DNA of 64,000 nucleotides from Isochrysis galbana (GCA_018136815.1 CM030936.1:3321524-3385523); one strand, 5' to 3'. Shown: positions 52,158-62,229, counted from the stretch's first letter. Made by a program: numbers and translations. The notes: generated by a model from the sequence alone, not told the origin.

Positions 52158-53340
52158 TGATAGAGTGGGCAGGTAGGAGACCTACGGCGTGTCGGTAAAA
52201 TTGGAGGGAGCGAGGGGATGAGGAACGGAAGGTAGCAGGGCAGGTGTGGCAGATGACGAAGCAGGACAAGACGGAGACAATCAAGTGGGAAAGGAGGGCG
52301 AGAGCCAAAGCACGGGACGCAGCACGAGCGAGAGGTAAACGGATAGGCAGACGGGCACACAGGTTTATGCACAGACGACGAGGTTGGCGAGTTGGCGGGC
52401 AGGGAAGACGCAGGGGGGAGAGTTGAAGCGAGAGGCTGCGCAGGCGGCGCAAGACGTGTGACAGGCAGGGGCAGGGTGGGTGAGGCAGGTGCGGCGTGGC
52501 TGGGCCCGGAGCCGGGCGAGGCGCAGCCATGCCGAGTGGCGCGCAGGGAGCGAAAGGCTGACACGGGGGTATGCCAGGAATGAGGGAAAGGGGGGAGGGG
52601 GGAAGGGGGGGGAGGGGGTGGGGGGCGCAGGCGGGGAGGAATCCTAACCTCCGGTAGGGGTGGATGATGGGCTTCCCTCCCATCTGGTGGCGTGCGGGGG
52701 GGGGGGGGGGGGGGGCACATGCACTAGAGTACTCTCCTCGAGTTACTTTTAAAAGTGCGCACCGCCGTTGGAACTCATAGCTCATAGCGTTGTAGGACAT
52801 CTTGTGAGCTATTCATAGTGCATCCCTAGCCATGCGCCACCGGACGAGCCATGCGCCAACCGCGCACACCCCCATCGCGGGGGAGGAGGGGCTCCGTTGC
52901 CGTCAAAGGGCTACGGTCCCGCAGCACTAAGGTTTTACTCACACAACAACAACAACAAGAAAACTCTGACGCCGACGCCCTGACGCAAACGCAAACGCAG
53001 ACGCTCCGACGCTCCGCCCCCCATGTCATCCCATCCATATCGCCATCGCTAGAGGCGAAACCCTCTGATTCTCCCAATCGTTGTCATTCCCGAAAAAGGC
53101 ACTGCCGCATTCATCCTAGATGATGCGATTTCCAGGCTATTATCTCTTATGACGAATTGGGATGGCACGACTCCGGATCGAGGGTCGTTTGCCTTCATTT
53201 GGTACCCCCCGTTTCCAAATACGCGATGCGCCGGTACCAAAAAAATCGTCTAGTATTTAAGCAAAGGCACCCACCTCACAGTGCTCAACCATGTCTATAA
53301 ATGGAATGGCGGCTGATGATGTAGTACGCAAGCGATTGCA
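52158..53340. other. Intergenic with an LTR-start word
   Basis: 52580-52720 has many G-runs, probably upstream of the minus-strand gene. 53107-53128 is the palindromic LTR-start word of 1316-1337. GTATTTAAG near 53255 could be a TATA box for the ORF at 53341. 53291 opens a short frame that stops before it. Confidence 0.4.
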
Positions 53341-53781
53341 ATGGATCATATAAGAGAGATGGACGATAACTTTAAAAAATTCATCTTACCTCTCTTTCCG
53401 CCATATGCATATGCCACTTCTAAATCTGCCAGCATGCAGGTTATGGCGGAAGCATTGGACAGCATCAGTCCACCGCCGCCGGTTGGGGTCAACCCGGGGG
53501 GGAGCAACAACTCCCTGAGGAGGCTGCTTGAGTCGAACCCAAATTTGTGGACGTACACTTTCGAATGTAAGTCCTTATTCAGTTCATTCGATTTCAAGCA
53601 CAATACGAACATTAAAGACACCTTACATGCCATTTGCGAGGCTGATACATCATTCACACTGGTTTATATGATACACACTCTCTTGAGCAAGAAATTCACC
53701 GCGAAAACAATCATCAATATGAGTCGTGATGATCTGCTTCGTACAATCAAAGCATCAAAGCTCATGTCGATTCGGAATTAA
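53341..53781 (+). CDS. Orphan ORF, 146 aa
   Basis: The frame begins MDHIREMDDNFKKFILPLFP. It has an AYATSKSASMQVMAEALDSI helix, a Pro-rich turn, and a helical C-terminal half (SFTLVYMIHTLLSKKF, MSRDDLLRTIKASKLMS). Its base composition is clearly lower in GC than the neighbouring genes, and its residue composition is that of a globular protein. No family is recognised and no membrane helix is seen. It lies about 230 bp after an LTR-start word, so an LTR-driven or captured gene is possible. Confidence 0.5.
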   Translation: MDHIREMDDNFKKFILPLFPPYAYATSKSASMQVMAEALDSISPPPPVGVNPGGSNNSLRRLLESNPNLWTYTFECKSLFSSFDFKHNTNIKDTLHAICEADTSFTLVYMIHTLLSKKFTAKTIINMSRDDLLRTIKASKLMSIRN

Positions 53782-54574
53782 CTCCTCACCTCCAAGAATT
53801 GCTAAAAGGTGTCGGTTCGTGTTCAGCTTCCCAAGTAAACATTGAAAACAAAAGGCCGCTTATCGATTCGGGTTCAGCTCCCGTAAAGATTGAGCCCACA
53901 AGGCCCAGCAACATCAAATACAAAAAAGCTCGGTCCTAGGACACCGGGCCGAGCTCACCATGAGGGCGCTCCTGCCGAGCGAGTCCACCGCGGAGGGGGA
54001 AGGCGCTTGAGAAGAATAAATTCGTAAAATTTCGCAACCTCGCGCTGGGAGCTGGGAGCATCAAGTTAATCCAACATCTTGGATTTAACCCCGCATGCCC
54101 CATTCTCTGACTTCATGTTTCATGTCACTTGCTTGGGTGATAGCCTCCACTTCATTCAACCTTAACTAGGCAACCAGGTGCTGGGTGACGACGCAGGAAT
54201 GTTACAGGTTTGGATGCCGCCGTCTTAGGCGATGAATTGTTGCTGGCCTATGTCTTTGACGCTTGAGCACATTTCAGCCTCGAAGGTAAGTTTGTACCTT
54301 TCTCGGGAATGGCAACGATTGGGAGAATCAGGGTTTCGCCTTTGGCGATGGGGGAGCGTCAGAGTTTTATTGTTGTGTTAGTATAACCTTAGTGCTGCGG
54401 GACCGTAGCCCTTCGACGGCAACGGAGCCCCTCCCCCGCGATGGGGGTGTGCGCGGTTGGCGCATGGCTCGTCCGGTGTATGTGGCTAGGAAGGCTAGCT
54501 AACAAGATGTCATACGACGCTATAAGTTCTAACGGGCGGGGAGGCGGGGCCCCTTGACGTGCGCCATGAGGAGG
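53782..54574. other. Intergenic, no gene recognised
   Basis: Two short related words (GGTTCGTGTTCAGC, ATTCGGGTTCAGC) lie near 53812 and 53866. Otherwise nothing is seen. Confidence 0.4.
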
Positions 54575-54662
54575 GGCCGCTTGTATTTGGCCAGGGGCCA
54601 AATGCATATGTATTTGGCTGTATTTACAGGCCCCAGCCCCAGCACCGTATTTCCCATCTAGG
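54575..54662. mobile_element. Truncated copy of the 8501-8683 MITE
   Basis: TGTATTTGGCCAGGGGCCAA, ATGCATATGTATTTGGCTGT and CACCGTATTTCCCATCTAGG match one half of that element in reverse. The other end is missing. Confidence 0.75.
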
Positions 54663-54718
54663 GTCACGACGAACGGGAACGGCTCCCCCCCGCGCGCGCC
54701 TCCGCCGCCCCCCAGGAG

Positions 54719-54719
<1 letters not shown>

Positions 54720-54750
<31 letters not shown>
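54720..54750 (+). repeat. Poly-C tract, 31 bases
   Basis: Longest homopolymer in the window, in a C-rich stretch after the truncated MITE. Confidence 0.95.
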
Positions 54751-54751
<1 letters not shown>

Positions 54752-54900
54752 CGCGCTAGTACGACCTTGGTTGAACGTGCATCGATCACAGCGTCTTCTG
54801 GCCCCACGATTCATCTTCCTATCCATCCACTTCTTCTACTCTCTCCCTCTCCCTCTCGGCGTACCATTTCCCGTCACGCGGAACGTTACAATACTCAGAC

Positions 54901-54907
54901 ACAGAGA

Positions 54908-54942
<35 letters not shown>
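54901..54942 (+). repeat. (GA)n microsatellite before the gene at 55034
   Basis: GA repeat with one ACAGAG interruption, ending 91 bp before the start codon. Confidence 0.92.
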
Positions 54943-55033
54943 GCGTGTGGAGGAAGCGAGGGGGCACAACAGGTGCCCCGCAAAAAGAGTGGCTTCCTCG
55001 TCTCACTCGAACGCACACGAGTAGGAGAACACG

Positions 55034-55873
55034 ATGAGGTCCGACAAGGAGCCACCGCCAGTGGAGCTCAGCTTCCCCAGGAGCGAGCGGAGCAGCGGGC
55101 GGCTCAAGATGGCACTCACTACGCTGCTGCCCAAGATGCTCTTCGAGTTCTTCCTCTTGGTGGTCGTGGCGCCTGCCGGCATCTTCATACTGCTGCTCCC
55201 TCTGGGAGGGATTCTCGCCGCGATGGAGCGATGGGACTTTCTGACGGGTATGGTGTACACCATCTCGATCGTCTGCGGACTGGCCCAGCCATTGGGAGCC
55301 GCCAACAACGTCGACCCCATCTCAACAGTCGGCCGTTTCGCCTGTGCAGTCGCAGGGTTGTGGACACTCGGATTGACTGGCGCCATTGCCACTATAGCGG
55401 GCACATTCAGCGTCTCCGCTCAGTTGCTGAAGCGGGTGTGCCGGTGGATCGTCATTCGCTGTCGCTGTGCAAGTGAAAAGGGCCTGGAGCAGTGGTCGTA
55501 TCTTCCATTTGTTCTATCCACCTTGCTTATCAGCCCACTTGCCATCCTCCTGATTGTTGCTGTTTTTGCCGCGTTCTTGATGTGGATCGACAAAGCACCA
55601 GAATTCGGATCCACATACTTCTATTTCCTGGCTGATGTGGGAGGGCTGCCCAACCCGCTTGTGAGCTGGATTCCTGCACCGGTCTTTAGCTCAACCTTTG
55701 TCGACGTGTACTTCTCTATGATCCTGTATGTCTTTAGCAGCGCATGCCTCGGTGCTGCGCAGGAACTCTTGCCGGAGGACATGTCTGGGAGCGTGCGTTG
55801 GATTGGTCGTTTCTTCACTAGTCTCAACCGATTGATGCCCGCGCCACGGCAAGTCGCAAATGAGGAGCCCTAG
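55034..55873 (+). CDS. Polytopic membrane protein with pore-loop-like segment (279 aa)
   Basis: ATG 55034 (GAACACGATGAGG) opens a charged N-terminus, then a first helix FEFFLLVVVAPAGIFILLL (about 37-56). Next comes a re-entrant-like segment (FLTGMVYTISIVCGLAQPLG), then PISTVGRFACAVAGLWTLGL as a second long helix. This order, with T/S-rich loop, G-L-x-x-P-L and P-x-S-T-x-G-R, is reminiscent of two-helix potassium channels, but the GYG filter is absent (CGLA). Two further hydrophobic helices (STLLISPLAILLIVAVFAAF and the VDVYFSMILYVFSSACL region) and a polar tail follow. The function is not known to me; channel-like is a suggestion only. It is a single exon with a GA tract upstream. Confidence 0.7.
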   Translation: MRSDKEPPPVELSFPRSERSSGRLKMALTTLLPKMLFEFFLLVVVAPAGIFILLLPLGGILAAMERWDFLTGMVYTISIVCGLAQPLGAANNVDPISTVGRFACAVAGLWTLGLTGAIATIAGTFSVSAQLLKRVCRWIVIRCRCASEKGLEQWSYLPFVLSTLLISPLAILLIVAVFAAFLMWIDKAPEFGSTYFYFLADVGGLPNPLVSWIPAPVFSSTFVDVYFSMILYVFSSACLGAAQELLPEDMSGSVRWIGRFFTSLNRLMPAPRQVANEEP

Positions 55874-56190
55874 TCATTGGCAATGGCGTGGAGGCCACGA
55901 AAGAGGGCTCGCATAGCATTGATCGTGCGATCATGAGCTTCCACAGCCGTGCGGCTGGGGATGGCATTGAGGATGGCACGTGTACGTCCCCATATGGCCG
56001 AAGCGGCGGGCGAACTGCCCAGCAGCGCTGCAGGCCACATAGCAACTTGTGCATGGGAGCGCTCAGCACCGACTTTCGGACTGGCGAGAAGCGTCCACCT
56101 AGTGGCATCAAGCCTCGAATGAAGCGTCTCCTCAGCCCGGGATGGGTGGCAAGTGAAGTATATATGGGTGAGAGCAACGGTTCGCTTCAT
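55870..56190 (-). CDS. Hypothetical protein, 106 aa, convergent with the upstream gene
   Basis: ATG 56190 opens MKRTVALTHIYFTCHPSRAE, and the frame ends with a helical part (TRAILNAIPSRTAVEAHDRT, MRALFRGLHAI) at a stop overlapping the 3' end of the 55034 gene by 4 bp. Alternatively this is the last exon of a larger minus-strand gene entered after CCGGGCTGAG. Another frame also runs through here. Weak support. Confidence 0.3.
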   Translation of the reverse strand: MKRTVALTHIYFTCHPSRAEETLHSRLDATRWTLLASPKVGAERSHAQVAMWPAALLGSSPAASAIWGRTRAILNAIPSRTAVEAHDRTINAMRALFRGLHAIAND

Positions 56191-56984
56191 CGCTCACCGC
56201 CCGCGCGCAGCGATGTGATCTACAGCAAGAGCCACGCAAACACCTCTGGTAATCAGATGAACGAGACAACAAACCTCCGACTCTGATTAATTAGGCCTAT
56301 CTGAAAGGGCAAAGGAAGAGTTACCCAACAGAAGTCGTACGCCACTCCATAGGCGAGCGCTAGTTGTCATGTAGTAGTTGTGGCCGGTTTGTGACCTCCC
56401 GTGCGATCAATTGTCCCCCGAACCCCCCCCCCCCCCGCACCTCGCACGTGCCCCCCGCACCCCTGCATGAACATGAACGATGGAACGGGAGGTTGGTGTA
56501 TTGCAACGCAATTATCATGCAGATTCAGCACCGCGCGCTCAGTGCTCAGTCAGCACAATTAAATACTAGTACTAGTAGTGATAAAGAATAAGCAGCTTAG
56601 TTAGTGCGTAGTGCCGGTACTGCCACTAGCCATGCACCAACACGCCAAGCCACGACACGCATGACTATACCGAAACCGAAATTCAATAACGAGCCTCAGC
56701 CGGAGATCATAAACCACATTTTATGATCCCGGAACGGGCGCAAAGTGCACAATGGCATCGACAATGCGACAATGTAATCAAGCAGAAGTGACAGCAAACA
56801 CCGTCCATTCGCAAGCGGCTTGCTTTCATTTGGTCTCCCTTCCTTCCGGTTTCTCCCCCTCCCGCGCCTTGCTTAGGAGTAGGTGCGAGGCGGCTTGCTT
56901 TCATTTGGTCTCCCTTCCCTCCGGTAGTTTCCCTCCGCCGCCTCCTGCAAAAAGCGCGCCTCGCTTAGGAGGGGCGATCTCTTT
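56191..56984. other. Intergenic with small repeats
   Basis: 56683-56815 is the second copy of the GATCATAAA hairpin repeat. 56815-56890 and 56892-56975 are two imperfect units with GGCTTGCTTTCATTTGGTCT and CTTCC(G)GGT. Confidence 0.5.
56683..56815 (+). repeat. Short dispersed repeat with a GATCATAAA hairpin, copy 2
   Basis: Matches 30256-30393 in the same orientation, including GGGCGCAAAGTGCA and ATGGCATCGACAATG. Confidence 0.75.
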
Positions 56985-57310
56985 CGTGAGGCCCGCGTCT
57001 GGGCCCCTCTTAATAAGTTTTATGTTGAGAGTCGCTATCGTTCTTTCCAAGGTAGATTGGATAGTGGGCGTCCTCCTGGCCCGTGTCTCTTCACGAAGGA
57101 AGGTGGCGACGAGCGCTTTTGCGCTGGCCCATTTTTCGGCTAGGTCGTCGCCTCCAAGCGCGCTCTCTCTCGCTCTTCGGAAGAGGTGCTCGACCACCCT
57201 TGTGGCTCCCTCTTCGCGGATAATCTCGGCGTCGATAGGTGGGTCGTAGTTGCGATTCGGGTTGTAGCTCGGCGTCTCGAAGGGCCTGAGGGCAATGAGG
57301 AAGGAGCAAG
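56985..57310 (-). pseudogene. LINE ORF2 fragment upstream of reverse transcriptase
   Basis: The minus-strand frame reads PFETPSYNPNRNYDPPIDAE, EEGATRVVEHLFRRARES, EKWASAKALVATFLREE and TIQSTLERTIATLNIKLIKRG. This looks like the linker between endonuclease and reverse transcriptase in non-LTR elements. There is no overlap with other copies in the window to prove it, so the assignment rests on context and style. Confidence 0.45.
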
Positions 57311-57737
57311 GCCGGCGGCAGGCGCGGCGAAGGAGACGACTTCGGAGGTGCTGACGGGCTGAAGCCCGTCGTCAGCAAAGGAAGGCGGGCAAGCGGGCTT
57401 GGGCGAGGGCGAGGCCGAGGACGGCGGCGAGAGCGACATCGAGCGAGCGGCGAGAGGCGAGGGCGAGTGAGAGGAGGGCTGTGATGCGGCAGGGGCTGGT
57501 GAGGAGAGGCGAGTTTGTAGGGTATGAGTATTAGACGAGAGCGAGAGCGACGAGAGCGAGAGCGACGGATGACGAGTGATGACTGACGACAGGACGACGG
57601 ACACAGACACCCAGGAAAACACTCCGACTCTCGTCCCACGACTCTCACGTAACTCGACCGAAATCAAACCCAAACACTCCGATCAGACGACGACGGACAA
57701 CGATCAGAGGGCGATCTGTCGGCGATCTCGTCTGGAA
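57311..57737. other. GC-rich interval, no gene recognised
   Basis: It is full of CGAGCG and GCGAGAGC words. Frames on the minus strand are Ser/Arg/Pro rich and compositional. Confidence 0.4.
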
Positions 57738-58757
57738 AGGAAAAAAAAAACTTCTTAATAATCTCGCCGCGCGCGCGACCCTGCACAGTATCTTCGCAGC
57801 CACGCCCGCTTCCCTTCTCTCCCCCTCCACCTGCCTTGCGGCTCGTCCCCTCGTGCTCTACCTAGGGGCTGGGTGTAGTGGGTTTCCAGTGGCAGACGGT
57901 GTGTACCGGTACTCGACGGCCTGGTTCTCGCCTTCCTCCTGTGCCTTCGGGCTACCGGCTGATGTGTGTTTGTTCCTTGTGCTGGGCGTCGGGCAACTGT
58001 GGTCAATGTGACTAAGATCTGTTGTCGGTTGGTCGGCTCGCGGTTATCGGCGAGGGGTCGCTTGGTTAGGCAAGACGCTCTGCTATGTTGAGGGCTTTTG
58101 CTACCAGAGATAGATTCGTGTTCATGACTAGGGCGCCTTTGTTGTTAGTTGAAAAGACAGGGGCGCTGAGGTCGTGTGCGGAAATTTCTTTTTCGGCTTC
58201 CTTCCCTGGGTGGCCTTGCGCGTACGTGCGGTTGAGAAATCGTCCGGAGGTTCTCGGCCTCTAACGAGGACCGTGAACCTGCTTAGAGCTCTCTCGATAA
58301 CCGGCACGTGGTGGAAGGTGTGGTTTTCGAATTCCACCTTGTAGAAGTCACTAATGATGTATCTCCATGCTATAATGTAGAGGGCTCTGAGGCTGTCCGG
58401 CGTCGGGGAGTTCGGGTACGCAAATAGTCTGTCTTTGAGTTTTTGAGTCGTCGATCTGTCTTTCGCCGGGATGTACCCCGCCACAGCTTCTATGGTTTGA
58501 AATATCGGGAGCGTGGACGGGCATCTAGCTAGGTGCGTCGAGTTCTCTCTGTGTTTCCCGCATAGCCTACATTTTGTGGTGATCGCCGCTGTGAAACGGT
58601 TGCGCGTACCCAGCCTCCTATGTGTAACGTGTTTGAAATGTAAGTGTTTGTCTGTGTGTTTTAGCAGGGGGTGAGTGTAGAGTTTCGCCACGTGCTTCCA
58701 TTCGTCGTGCGTCAGGCCAATTTTGCGGGCCCACGCTTCTCGCGCTGACTGCAGACG
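57738..58757 (-). pseudogene. LINE ORF2 C-terminal part and 3' tail
   Basis: The minus strand starts ...SAREAWARKIGLTHDEWKHV and continues KLYTHPLLKHTDKHLHFKH, a zinc knuckle CRLCGKHRENSTHLARC, IIAWRYIISDFYKVEF and a basic end to 58128. The 3' tail runs to 57738 (CCCCTAGGTAGAGCACGAGG, GGGCGTGGCTGCG, GAGATTATTAAGAAG and a T-run). It is the best preserved C-terminal part of this family in the window. Confidence 0.85.
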
Positions 58758-58759
58758 AC

Positions 58760-60516
58760 AGAGGTACGCGCAAGCGGAAATCGACGCGGTGGCGGATGCT
58801 AGAAAAGCCCAAATGGGGGCGACCCCCGGGACGACCAGGTCGGACATCATAGCGGAACTAAACCGCAAAGTAGTCGACAAAAGACGTACCTTCTCACCCG
58901 CCCCGTCATTAGCGGAGAAAATCATAAGGGCGGAAGAGCTTGTTACAAAGCAATTTTTTAAGAGATTCACGCCTAGACACGCTAGCGGCGACATCCCGGC
59001 GATGTACGCTGGAGTGAGATGGGAAGACCCGCAACCGGCCCTAGATGAAGACAACGTAGCAACCGACGACACCGCGATTCTGGCCTCGCTACGGGGCTAC
59101 TATGTATGGCTTTTCAGCGAAAAGATCTCTCAAGGCGCGGAGCCCCTCCTTCACGCGCTAAGGCAACGTCAGATACCGACGAGTCATAGGTCCTTCTTGG
59201 ACAAGCCCATCGGATACTCGGAGATCATTAGGGCTATACGACAAATGGCGAAAGGCAAATCCACCGGACCAGATGGCATACCAATGGAGTTCTACCAGAG
59301 CTTTGAAAAGCTAGTGGCCCCGCGCCTGATGGACATGTTTCACGAAGCCTACCGGTCGGGGGCATTACCGGAGGACACATGCTCGGGTGATATAGCCCTG
59401 CTCTATAAAAAAGGGGACGCCAGGGACCCGAGGAATTATAGACCAATAACTTTGCTCCAAACGGACTACAAAATCCTCGCCAGGATCCTAGCTAACAGAC
59501 TCAAAAAGACGATACATACGATCATCTCCAAGGAGCAAGTGGGCTTTGTGCCTAGGAGGATGATAGGCGAAGCCACCCATCTGCTAAAGCTAGTGCAAGC
59601 GTACCTGGATGACGCAGACGAAGAGGGATTAGCCCTGGCGATAGACTGGGAGAAAGCTTTCGATAGAGTCAGTTGGGATTATTATCATAAAGCGATACAG
59701 GCATTGGGCTTCGGCCCCGGTTACTCTAGATGGCTAACACTATTAACTAACGCGGATTCCCTTCCGATCAGATGGATCAAGGCCAATGGTAGACGCAGCA
59801 ATCCCTTCACGATACATTGCGGCATGCCCCAAGGGTGCCCGCTATCGCCCCTAGCTTTTCTCTTAGTGGCCGAAGGCCTAACACGACTAGTCAACGCCGA
59901 CCCTGAGATGAAGGGAATCACAATAGGACCTAGAGAGTTAAGGCTTTCGCAGTTTGCCGACGACACGCAAATTTTAGCGAACTCTTTCGAGTCACTTGAG
60001 AGGGCGATGCACATCTTAGAGAGCTATGGAACCGCCACCGGGGCTAGGGTGAACAAAAACAAGAGTATACTAATAAGAATGGGATCGCTTACAGGGGCGC
60101 AGGTCCCCGAGACGCTAGCTTATCTTAAAACACTCGGCGAAGGCGAGTATGCGACCATTCTAGGAGTCCCTTTCTGGGAAGGGCTAGAAGACGACTCCTT
60201 CTGGGAAAAGCTCTACGCGAAGCTTAAGAAAAAGGTCGCAACCTGGAGGGGTCTGAAGAGTCTCTCCATTCACGGGAGGACGCTACTAGTAAACTTCATA
60301 ATCTACGGGACGCCGAGATATTGGCTATCCACGTCCACCCCTCCGGCATGGTTCATGGAGGCCATAGACTCGGACGTTCAAACTATACTATGGGATAGGT
60401 CTCCCCGGCTACAGGTGGACGAGCTGGGCTCCTCGCAAGAGGGTCCGAAATGGATAACCCTTCCGGCATATCCGAGGGTAGGCACGAGCGAAGACGGGCC
60501 CCTACTGGGGGTCGGA
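58760..60516 (+). pseudogene. LINE reverse transcriptase segment, inverted relative to its neighbours
   Basis: The open frame starts AEIDAVADARKAQMGATPG. It carries the full reverse transcriptase: MAKGKSTGPDGIPMEFYQ, KKGDARDPRNYRPITLL, GFVPRRMIGEATHLL, LALAIDWEKAFDRVSWDYY, GMPQGCPLSPLAFLL, the catalytic FADDTQILA and a following KVNKNKS-like box (ARVNKNKSILI). It is uninterrupted, but its frame runs at 60517 into the antisense of an ORF1. The endonuclease domain and the C-terminal zinc knuckle are not attached on this strand. Function in the family is target-primed reverse transcription. Confidence 0.92.
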
Positions 60517-61548
60517 TTACTTCCCATGGCCGAACACACGAGGGCCCAGCGCGCTAGCCAGGTGGCGGGTCTTGGTCTTGTATGCCTTGACCGGGTCGAA
60601 AATGCGAAAGACGATATACGTTGCCACCTCCTTTAGAGAGGATCGGATCGCGCTCGACTTGCGAGGGGCTGAATCGGCCAATGCCCCATAGGTGATTGCA
60701 AACTCGTGCGGGACGCCCGATAGGGTGGCTTGGATTTTGTCGCCGTACGCGGCCTTGAATTGTTCGTGGGCGTCGTCATCGACGTAGAATATCCAAGGAC
60801 CTTTGCGGCCTTTGTCCATCCCATCGGGGGTAGCGTCCAAGCCTTCCAACTTGGAGAGAAGAAACTTCATATAGGTAGCTATGTCCTCGCTCTTGATGTC
60901 CTTCTTGTCCTCCGCTAGCTGCGCTAGCTGAATGTAGAATGGAGTATCCTCCGGTTCTTCCTCCTCATCTTGACCATGAGGGGGAGAAGCGAATTGTGTG
61001 GCTACGGGTGGAGTCGGCTTTGGGTCCGACTGTGGGTCCGCTCGCTTACGCGAGGGCGGCTGGGGCTGTTGGGAAGATGGAGGTGGAGCTTGCCTTGCTT
61101 CATGGGGGTGCTTTCCTTTGGGGCCGGCCGCCTCAGCGTATGACTTCTGTGCAGTGTTGTTCAGAGGGTTGGAAGCCGTAAAGGCCCCAAGAATTGTTTG
61201 TTGTGTGTAGTGCCCGCCCACGAGGGGTGCACTGCTGGTAGGAGTTGCCACCATGGGGGTGGCAGCCAGGCTGCCACCCACCATGGGGAGTCCTTGATGG
61301 GCCAACAGGCCAGTGGGGGCAGGCGGCAGAGCCAGAGTCTGGCCCTGCTGGTCTGCAGGGAACAGGGCCCTCCCTGTTCCCTGCTTCTGCGCCTGGTGGG
61401 GAGGCGAGGGTGGGAGGATCATATCGACGTCGCTGTCAGTCAGTGGGGCGGCCTGCGCGCGCTTCGGCTCCGGCGGCTTGGGGCGGCCCCTGTGGGGCGT
61501 CGTGACGGCGGGAGGCTGGGGATCGGGAGCGGTCGGCGCGCGCTCCAT
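60517..61548 (-). CDS. LINE ORF1-type protein, 343 aa
   Basis: It starts MERAPTAPDPQPPAVTTPHR. The first half is Pro/Gln-rich with a DSDVDMILPPSPP segment. The second half is a folded-looking domain (SEDIATYMKFLLSKLEGLD, GPWIFYVDDDAHEQFKAAYG, EVATYIVFRIFDPVKAYKTK) and ends ALGPRVFGHGK. The upstream sequence (AACTATTGTTATAGTTCGAG) matches the 5' end of the element at 26632. ORF1 proteins of LINEs bind RNA; the domain type here is not recognised. The 3' side is cut by the inverted reverse transcriptase segment. Confidence 0.7.
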   Translation of the reverse strand: MERAPTAPDPQPPAVTTPHRGRPKPPEPKRAQAAPLTDSDVDMILPPSPPHQAQKQGTGRALFPADQQGQTLALPPAPTGLLAHQGLPMVGGSLAATPMVATPTSSAPLVGGHYTQQTILGAFTASNPLNNTAQKSYAEAAGPKGKHPHEARQAPPPSSQQPQPPSRKRADPQSDPKPTPPVATQFASPPHGQDEEEEPEDTPFYIQLAQLAEDKKDIKSEDIATYMKFLLSKLEGLDATPDGMDKGRKGPWIFYVDDDAHEQFKAAYGDKIQATLSGVPHEFAITYGALADSAPRKSSAIRSSLKEVATYIVFRIFDPVKAYKTKTRHLASALGPRVFGHGK

Positions 61549-61620
61549 CGCTCGAACTATAACAATAGTTTTCTGTGTGTTAGTGCAAGTCTAGTGAGAG
61601 TAGAGGTACTAACGCTCAAG
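61549..61620 (-). other. LINE 5' leader
   Basis: On the minus strand it reads GAGCGTTAGTACCTCTACTC, TCACTAGAC and AACTATTGTTATAGTTCGAG before the ATG. The first block matches 37548 and 44609. Confidence 0.6.
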
Positions 61621-61716
61621 AATGTGTTTTCTACCCCTCATTGTAGAGGCTATTGATAGGCTAGGGTCCGGCCAAGGGCCGCTCAGTTCTCTCTTCTTAT
61701 GTACTCTCGATTTAGC

Positions 61717-62229
61717 CTACGTGGGAAGTTACAACGGAGACACGCTCCGGCCGTCGCTGCGGAGTCTCTCTCTCTCTCTCTCGCTCTCTCTCCGTCTCTC
61801 GCGACGTGTTTGAGTTATCGGTGATTTGGGGTCGCGGTTGCTTGATAATTTGCTTGGTTTGGGTGAATGATTCCGGTGTGTTCGTGAGTCGGTGTATCCT
61901 GTTGTTCTCAGGTTCGTTGTCCGTCGTTGTTCGCTGCGTCGCTGCACTCTAGCAGTCTAGGCTCCCTCCCTGAGGGAAGAGTTCTTTGTAGGTCTAACAA
62001 TCTCTTACTATCCAACACACTAGGGCCGCTAGGAGCACCTCACCGCCCCACAGCCCTTCGTTCGCCGTTCGTTCCCAGTCCAGACACCCAAATGGGGATG
62101 CCCGACCCCATCCAGAATTTCATTCACCCGACTCCCGGCGGGGAGGAGGGCCAAGGCGCCGCGCTAACCGCCGGTGCCGCTCGCGACGGAGTGGCCCAGA
62201 GCCCTCCGGCTCCGCTCGACTCGACACAC
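61717..62229 (+). repeat. Dispersed ~510-bp repeat, copy 2
   Basis: Same orientation and layout as 2129-2639, including the frame that starts MFAASLHSSSLGSLPEG at 61927. It diverges at CACACCCAGAACCGG. Confidence 0.8.
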
